A stretch of DNA of 64,000 nucleotides from Suillus spraguei (taxonomy: Eukaryota > Basidiomycota > Agaricomycetes > Boletales > Suillaceae). The position numbers and the translations under genes are program-made. The stretch is taken from contig JABCPU010000298.1 of the NCBI GenBank assembly GCA_016800925.1, positions 1-64,000 of the forward strand, given 5' to 3'. The stretch's first letter is position 1. Every line of letters begins with the position of its first letter. The notes under the pieces were generated by a model that searched no databases, was not told the origin of the DNA, and was given only the letters and a program-made list of their open reading frames with translations. Positions 58,000 through 64,000 of the stretch are shown piece after piece.

Positions 58000-58200
58000 T
58001 TTGAAGGTGAGTTTGTTTAAATATTTCGCTAAGTCCATCTTCCGCTCAAACACATGAGACGAGCGCAGCTTCGCCATCAACCTAGAGTTGCCTTCGCTTG
58101 CCTCCTTGTCAGCCGTCTCATTTCTGCGAATTCCTTCATGTCCTGGAGACCATCGTAAGGTGACGTCGAAGTCCGGCTATCGTCTGGCTAGCGATTTCAT
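58000..58200 (-). pseudogene. LINE RNase H fragment
   Basis: The minus strand reads FDVTLRWSPGHEGIRRNETA, then DKEASEGNSRLMAKLR: the C-terminal RNase H block of non-LTR retrotransposons (W-PGH-G--GNE-AD). No neighbouring RT or tail was found. Confidence 0.7.
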
Positions 58201-59950
58201 TTCCCGTGTTCATGTCTTTAGGCTCGCTTGCCTGATGTTGGCTGCTTGTCAGTCTCTCGCTGTCCAACAACGAGGAAGTGCGTGATTTTAATGCTGGTGG
58301 TGCTTTGGCGACGGCCCATTCTCATACGGTGTGTAACTTATGTTGTCCATATGTTCACTATTTCTTTTGACCTTGACAACGCCAGAATGAGTTTCTCTGC
58401 GACGGCCCAACCCAACCAAGTCACGTTTCGCCCTCACACGGTATGTGATGTTATCTTCCCAGGTGAATAGCTAAATCAAACTTTTCTCATTGCCTCGTCA
58501 GAAGGTGCCTGTTTCCATATCACGCATGTGTTATGTGGCACGCACTTCCTGTCTTCTAGAAAGTTGAAATGGGAGCCGTACATCGTGGTGGTGAGTCAGG
58601 GAATGAGAGGAGCAACGACTGAAAGCGTCCGGGAGCGGGGCAGATCCATAGGAGAGCATATAGTCATATAATAGCTTTGTATTTGTATTCAGATGCTAGT
58701 CTGATACAAATATGATGGCATTCAAACTGAAATCAGACATGTGGACCAGGTATAATTCAGTTGTCGGAATAGTACTAGAATTCAGACTCTGCAAGAGGCA
58801 GTGATCCTACGTCGGATTAGAACCAGAAACGGGTACTTCCCACTACTCTGTCACCTCGGGATTTGCATGATTTTCCACCTCTGGTTACATACTGGTTATG
58901 TCCACCTGATCAAATTCTCGTTTCCGCAAGTGATTGCCAGCATAGTGCAGTTTTTCAGTTGTAGGATTCCATACTTCATAGCTTTTGACGAGTTTTCGCA
59001 TCCGGAATGACAAATTGCGAATTGATCAGCAGGAAGTAATTATGCATTAGTACGGGTGAATCTTAAGTTATAGTTGACATGTATACGGGTCCTACTTCCA
59101 AGACATGAATTCAACTTTTGCGTTTCCGTATAATCACTCTCGCGTGGATCTCATTCAAAACCCTGCAGCAATCATTTGGGATGAACTTCATGACCTGCAA
59201 TTGTCCATCAATGTCGTTCGGAGGAATTACTGTCATAAGTTTCAGAGATTTTCGCAGGCAGGTCCCATTGCCAGCGGAACACGAGAGACCCTCACTCTCG
59301 CAGCGTCAGTAAAGTCATCGATATTATGGTATAGCATTCCCATTTCGAGTCTCATCACGGCAATTCGGCCATGGGGACCCGCAATTCACAGCTTTCGTAG
59401 ATCAACCATAAAATCTCAGTTGACCCATCCCAGAGTACCTCATCGCCTAGACCTCAAATAAAACTACATTTGTGCCATTCAATAAAACTTGTGTAAGCGA
59501 GATTGCACTGCATCATCAGTTGTCAATGCATTCGAAAGCCACTGCATTCAGTACATCAACTTTTCGTTACATGAGTGAGAACGCGAAGAGTTTTTTCAGG
59601 AGCAAATACTGTACAAATATTGTATTTCCTGACTTACTACTGTAGACACATTTCAAAGTTGCTGCGCATTGCAAGTATCACAGTATGCCGTCCGAGAGCC
59701 GACCGAAAGCGTGTCCTTTTATCATCATAGCATGCCACCACGCGACACCCCTAAGTACTACCTTCCTTCACCTGTTAAAGGATTCTCAGTATCCAGTATA
59801 TTCATTCGTTTGGCTGGGTACAGCTAGAAACGCGTCAATCTGTGACTAGATATGCCAGCAGGCCCTGCTAGGTATGTGGGAACACTAGGTGGTCGGGGAA
59901 GCAAACCATCTCTTCCCACATCTTATTGGGAAGTCAAATCCTTCAAGTTG
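58201..59950. other. Intergenic, no supported gene
   Basis: Short frames only, for example 59105-59461 plus (MNSTFAFPYNHSRVDLIQNP), without domain, intron pattern or repeat support. Confidence 0.4.
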
Positions 59951-60085
59951 CACTCGCGATGACTCGGATCGCAACTATCTCGTCATCGCTTTTTCGAGGG
60001 GGACCAAGGTTCCCAAACATTGCCATCGCGTTCGCTAGCACATATATAATGGGCCACCAAGTATGATATAACTATCCACTAAACT
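59950..60085 (+). promoter_or_regulatory. Aspartic protease promoter, copy 2
   Basis: CTCGCGATGACTCGGATCGC, CGTCATCGCTTTTTCGAGGGGG and TATA box CATATATAAT (60041), 48 bp before ATG 60089. Order and spacing equal those before 51853. Confidence 0.65.
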
Positions 60086-60088
60086 ATC

Positions 60089-61546
60089 ATGATGTTCCCC
60101 GCTGCATCCTTATGGACACTCCTGGCTTTGTCAATTACGGGTTCGCCCGTTGAAGTTCGCAATTCCCGCATTATCCTCCCCATGACCAGCGGGCTACGTT
60201 TCTCCAATGGCACTAACCCGGTGCAGCGCGATGTTGCTCAACATATTGATGTTGCTTTGGATAACGTTCATGGGTACTCCTGCGTAATGATTGGAATTGG
60301 CGATCGCCCCACATTCTGTAAGTTCAACACTGAGAAAATATGCGGTTGCTGATGTATTATTGAAGACAGATTGATTGTCAACACTGGGAGCGCGATCACA
60401 TGGATTGGCGCCGACACTGCATACCGCCCAAACGGTGCCGCCTTCAACACTGGGCTTCCTTTGAGGATGACCTACCCTAATTCCTTCTTCGCCGGTATGA
60501 CATACAACAATATAATAAGTTGAAAATACCTACGATCATCTATAGGCATACTATTCGCCGATACCTTCAAGATTACTGATGGGCACACCATCGAGAGCAT
60601 GGCCATTGGTGTTGCCACTGCTGAAACGCGGGGCGTGCGTTTTGACGGTATGCTTGGCATCGGGCCTAGAAGCTTGTCACGCGGCTCCATTCCAACCCAA
60701 CCGGAAAGAATGCTTGCAACTGTCACCGAACGCCTGTTTACGGATCAAAGCATTTCTTGGCCCCTTGTTGCTCTCTTTTTCAAGCCCTCCACTGCGGATT
60801 TAGTCGATCTTGATGATGGAAGGCTCGTCTTTGGCGATGAAAACCCTGGCTTTGGTGATGAGTACCCTGGCTTTAACATCGGCAACATCGGATACACGTA
60901 AGCTACCTCAGCTCCTGGATCAATCCAGACTGATAGTAATTATTTTGTTTCAGTCCTCGCACCGCCAGTATGCCTGCATCGACCTATTGGGGTATCGATC
61001 AGAGCATCGTGTACGGCAACACGGAGATCTTACAATTCACCTCTGGTATCGTGGATTCTGGCGTCACCTTTATTTCGATTGCCTCCGGTGTGTATTTGGA
61101 GTCGGCGAGTAATAATGGTGTAATCAACGTTTGATAGATGCCTATGACAGGTACAAGACTGCAACAGGCGCTAATTTAGATCCGAGGAATGGAATGCTCT
61201 GGATTACCCCTAAGCAGTACCGTTTCCTGTGGCCCTTGCAATTCCATATTGGCGAGGTACGTCAATTTTGTCAGCCCCCACACCCCTTGTTCACCATGTT
61301 GCATGGCAGCAAATCTACAATCTGTCCCCTAACGGCCAAATATGGCCTCGTTGGCTCAACTACAGGATCGGAGGTACTGGCGATGGTCTATATCTCGTCA
61401 TTAAAAATCTTCGTAGACCCACTGGCAGCGGGATTGACTTTGCTCTTGGCTACGTATTCCTCCAGCGCTTCTACAGTGTGTACGATGTCCTCAACTCCCG
61501 TGTTGGCTTTGCCACAACCCCGTACACTGATGCCACCACCAACTAA
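60089..61546 (+). CDS. Polyporopepsin-like aspartic protease, active-site Asn
   Basis: Pepsin-family (A1) protein expected to be secreted. Six exons: 60089-60317, 60366-60494, 60546-60897, 60954-61087, 61138-61256, 61310-61546; all introns GT-AG, total 1200 bases, a single open frame of 399 residues. Signal peptide MMFPAASLWTLLALSITG, then a short propeptide. The first active site reads LIVNTGSAITWIGA, with Asn in place of the catalytic Asp of the DTG motif; the second reads GIVDSGVTFIS. Other family blocks are GMLGIGPRSLSRGS and FALGYVFLQRFYSVYDV. Length is normal. Loss of the first Asp should abolish peptidase activity, so it may be a pseudo-enzyme, a substrate-binding relative or early decay. 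It is a paralogue of the broken copy at 51853. Confidence 0.85.
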
Positions 61547-62472
61547 TACGGAATTCTCAAAGTATACAAAGCATCATTTTTCAGACGCAAAGCAGCATAC
61601 GGATCACCTGATGTTCCTACGTACCTGATCTAATTAGATATGACAGTGAGGCCTGATGCAGATGCGGCGTGTCTAAGTTGATGTGTTTCTGGCTTCCCCC
61701 ACTCAAATGAATGAATAATAGTCAGTAAAGGATCCGGGTCTTTAGGGTTCCTGGGTGTATGGGAGCTCGGCTCTCTGCCATATTCCAGGACGTTTCGGTG
61801 AAAGCTTCAAAAAGTCTAAGTGTCAACAAGTCTGCTTGACGGCAAATAAGGAATGTGAGAATTTCCTGATGTACTAGCTCCTCTTTGTCTCAACTCAGTG
61901 ATACCTTGGCTCGACCTGTTGCTCTCTGTTGGAATCCAAGAGATCCAACAAAGAGGAAGCCAAACTTGAAGGAACGGAGATAAGCATGAGGGGGAGAAGA
62001 TAAGTATGGAGGTCCGAGTAGTGCTGCCGAAGTAGTGATGTGCATGGCCCGGCTTCAGGCCATGGGCCGGGCCAAGCCAGGCCTGAATAGGCCGTGCCAA
62101 GCCGGACCAAAGTCACGGCCTGGTGACGGCTTTGGCCTGGCATGAGGTTATGAAAAGCCAAAGCCGCCGGCTCAGGCCGTGGCTTAGCGCTTATGGGAGC
62201 ATGTCCAACTTATCCTTCCCATCACCAGCCCGACTCGCTTATATCAGCCACAAGTATCTCACCAAATGGTGCGTCGTCCTGTTTATTATGCAAACAAATA
62301 CCACTCCTTCAAACTGAACAGTAAATGTTAGAATCCGCATCTGATAGCCCCTATCCGGAAGAAGATAGAGATATCCGGAAGTGATATCCGAAAGTATTTC
62401 CAGTCATGTGACCTGTCATCTGGATTAGGTTACTCCTCTTAATCACTGGACTTCCTGTCAAGTAGTGGAGTT
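61547..62472. other. Intergenic with copia-LTR-like piece and GC-rich palindromes
   Basis: 61931-62030 (GTTGGAATCCAAGAGATCC, GAGGAAGCCAAACTTG, GAGGGGGAGAAGATAAG) resembles the copia LTR start at 50887. 62036-62190 is dense in GGCC/CCGG palindromes (GGCCCGGCTTCAGGCCATGG, GGCCGTGCCAAGCCGG). No gene. Confidence 0.5.
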
Positions 62473-62934
62473 GTTATGAACTGGGATGGCTTCACCAGTG
62501 ACAGTGAAAAGACACAGACGGTCTGCTGGGAAGTTCTTACAATGTCCAAAAGAGGACAAGGTGAAAGTACAAGGAACGCGTTCCGAGTACGATCAAGGGT
62601 TCAGCCTCAAAGACGAGTCTAAGAGGTATCCGCGAGAATAGAGACTAAGGCTAAGGAGTGCTTAGACTTAGAGACGACTTAGGTTGGAGACCTAAGTGAA
62701 GGAGATTCTAGGTAAAACCCAGTAAGATTAAAGTAGGGAATCTACTACAAATACACTGTGCTTAAATAGGCCAATATGTGCGCACAGACCAAGTAACCGT
62801 GAGAATGTAACTGCGTATCCTAGCAAGGAAGGCATATATTGTACAAATGCGTTGAGCATATGAGTCAGAGTCATGTTACGTAATATGCAGGTAAAGAAAG
62901 TAGAAAATGAATAGGGGCACGTACGATTGTAACA
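62473..62934 (-). mobile_element. Solo LTR A, copy 7, with exact TSD
   Basis: Runs TGTTATGAACTGGG to CGATTGTAACA. GGAGT is exact at 62468-62472 and 62935-62939. Confidence 0.93.
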
Positions 62935-63409
62935 GGAGTAGACTAACACTCATCCATAGCAATGATAGCATAGTGTACAGCTACTTACTCCAGACTCCAT
63001 CATATCATTGGAGATGATGATGGAGATACTCCATCCATATTTAGTATAAGAACAACATGTAAACTACAAGTTATTAGTGTCGAAATAAGAAATCTATTCT
63101 GTACCAAAGTTACTCTACTCCTATAAACTGGATTTCCTTTCCTTTCCGGTTCCTATCTTAGTCCGCTCTTCCAGAACCCCTATTTCCGGAATACCTCCGG
63201 AAAACATCTTGGAAACCTCCTCTGGATATCCTTCAGATTCCCTTTGGAAACTTCATCAGAAACTCATCCAGAAACCCTCCGGATTCTTTCCCCTTATACT
63301 CTGGCTATAATCTTATCAGTAAACAAGGTGCTTATGGAAAGCCAGACCACTGTGCTCTACTTCCAAGGCTTTCACTTATCAGAACATTCCTAGTAAGGTA
63401 AGTGCTTCC
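62935..63409. other. No gene seen
   Basis: TCCGGA/CTCCGG-rich unique sequence (63140-63280) without a supported frame. Confidence 0.4.
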
Positions 63410-63886
63410 TGTTACAATCGTACGTGCCCCTATTCATTTTCCATCTCCTTTACTTTGCATATTATGTAACAAGACTCTGACTCATATGCTCAATGCATCT
63501 GTACTATACATAGTTGCCTTCCTTCTTTGGATATGCATTTACATTCTCACACCTCTCTTGGTCCGTGCGCACATATTGACCTATTTAAGCACGTTGTATT
63601 ACGCTTGATACTTTACTTTAATCTTACTGGGTTTTACCTGGAATGTCCTTCACTTAGGTCTCCAACCTAAGTCGTCTTGAATCGTCTCTAAGGTCTAAGC
63701 ACTCCTTAGCCTTAGTCTCTATTCTCGTGGAACCTCTTAGACTTGTCTTTGAGGCTGAACCCTTGATAGTACTTGGAACATATTCCTTGTACTTTCACCT
63801 TGTCCTTTTCTGGACATTGTAGAACTTCCCAGCAGACCGTCTGTGTCTTTTCACTGTTGCTGGTGACACCACCCCAGTTCATAACA
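63410..63886 (+). mobile_element. Solo LTR A, copy 8
   Basis: Runs TGTTACAATCGTACGTGCC to CCCAGTTCATAACA. Flanks CTTCC and AAAGA do not match. The remaining 114 bases of the window show nothing further. Confidence 0.85.
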
Positions 63887-64000
63887 AAAGATTAAAGTCC
63901 CCTGATTGTTGACTACCTAGTCCTTGACCCTGAACCCTGATAAGCCCTAACAGACAGCAAGACAGCGTGTGTAGGCACCAAGAAAGTATAACTCACCAGA

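Overview
This window looks like repeat-rich nuclear DNA of a filamentous basidiomycete, probably an Agaricomycete mushroom-forming fungus. Genes have short (about 45-60 bp) GT-AG introns. The polyporopepsin-like aspartic proteases, the mitochondrial isoleucyl-tRNA synthetase, the chromodomain Ty3 element, the Helitron and the TET/JBP-like oxygenase remnant all fit that lineage. I cannot name the species. No rRNA or tRNA genes, prokaryotic operons or CRISPR arrays were seen.

Layout. 1-3.5 kb: a short tandem repeat split by an LTR, then a broken TET/JBP-like dioxygenase with a solo LTR in it. 3.5-13 kb: satellite-like arrays around a divergent gene pair (5.2-9.1 kb); one partner is interrupted by a solo LTR and the other encodes a zinc-cluster protein. 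This is followed by a 1.8 kb inverted repeat. 13.0-22.35 kb: a nearly complete Ty3/gypsy element on the minus strand ('element C'), carrying an extra, intron-containing zinc-cluster gene on the opposite strand. 22.35-38.7 kb: a second Ty3/gypsy element ('element H', chromodomain type, with LTR family 'A'). Its gag-protease-RT half is inverted relative to the rest, and its integrase is split by a 7.9 kb Helitron. The Helitron itself contains a LINE fragment and a solo LTR of family 'B'. 38.7-49.6 kb: satellite arrays, LTR fragments and a small TIR element. 49.6-51 kb: a Ty1/copia 3' half. 51.8-61.5 kb: the most gene-like part. It has two aspartic protease paralogues sharing a promoter layout (the first broken, the second with an open spliced frame but Asn in place of the first catalytic Asp). 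Between them lies a minus-strand mitochondrial IleRS that has lost its centre. 61.5-64 kb: intergenic DNA with two more A-family solo LTRs.

Repeat families named here. LTR A is about 470 bp, with ends TGTTAC/GTAACA and eight copies. LTR B is about 770 bp, TGTTAAG...ATGACA. LTR C/D is about 900 bp, TGTAG...TTTACA and relatives. LTR E resembles B. S1 is built on GCCGAACCCCGAACTCCGG units. S2 is built on ATCATGTAAAATTTCTATTTC units. S3 is built on GGCCCACCCGT units. Several insertions could be dated relative to one another by exact target-site duplications. For the Helitron, exact removal restores one continuous integrase reading frame.
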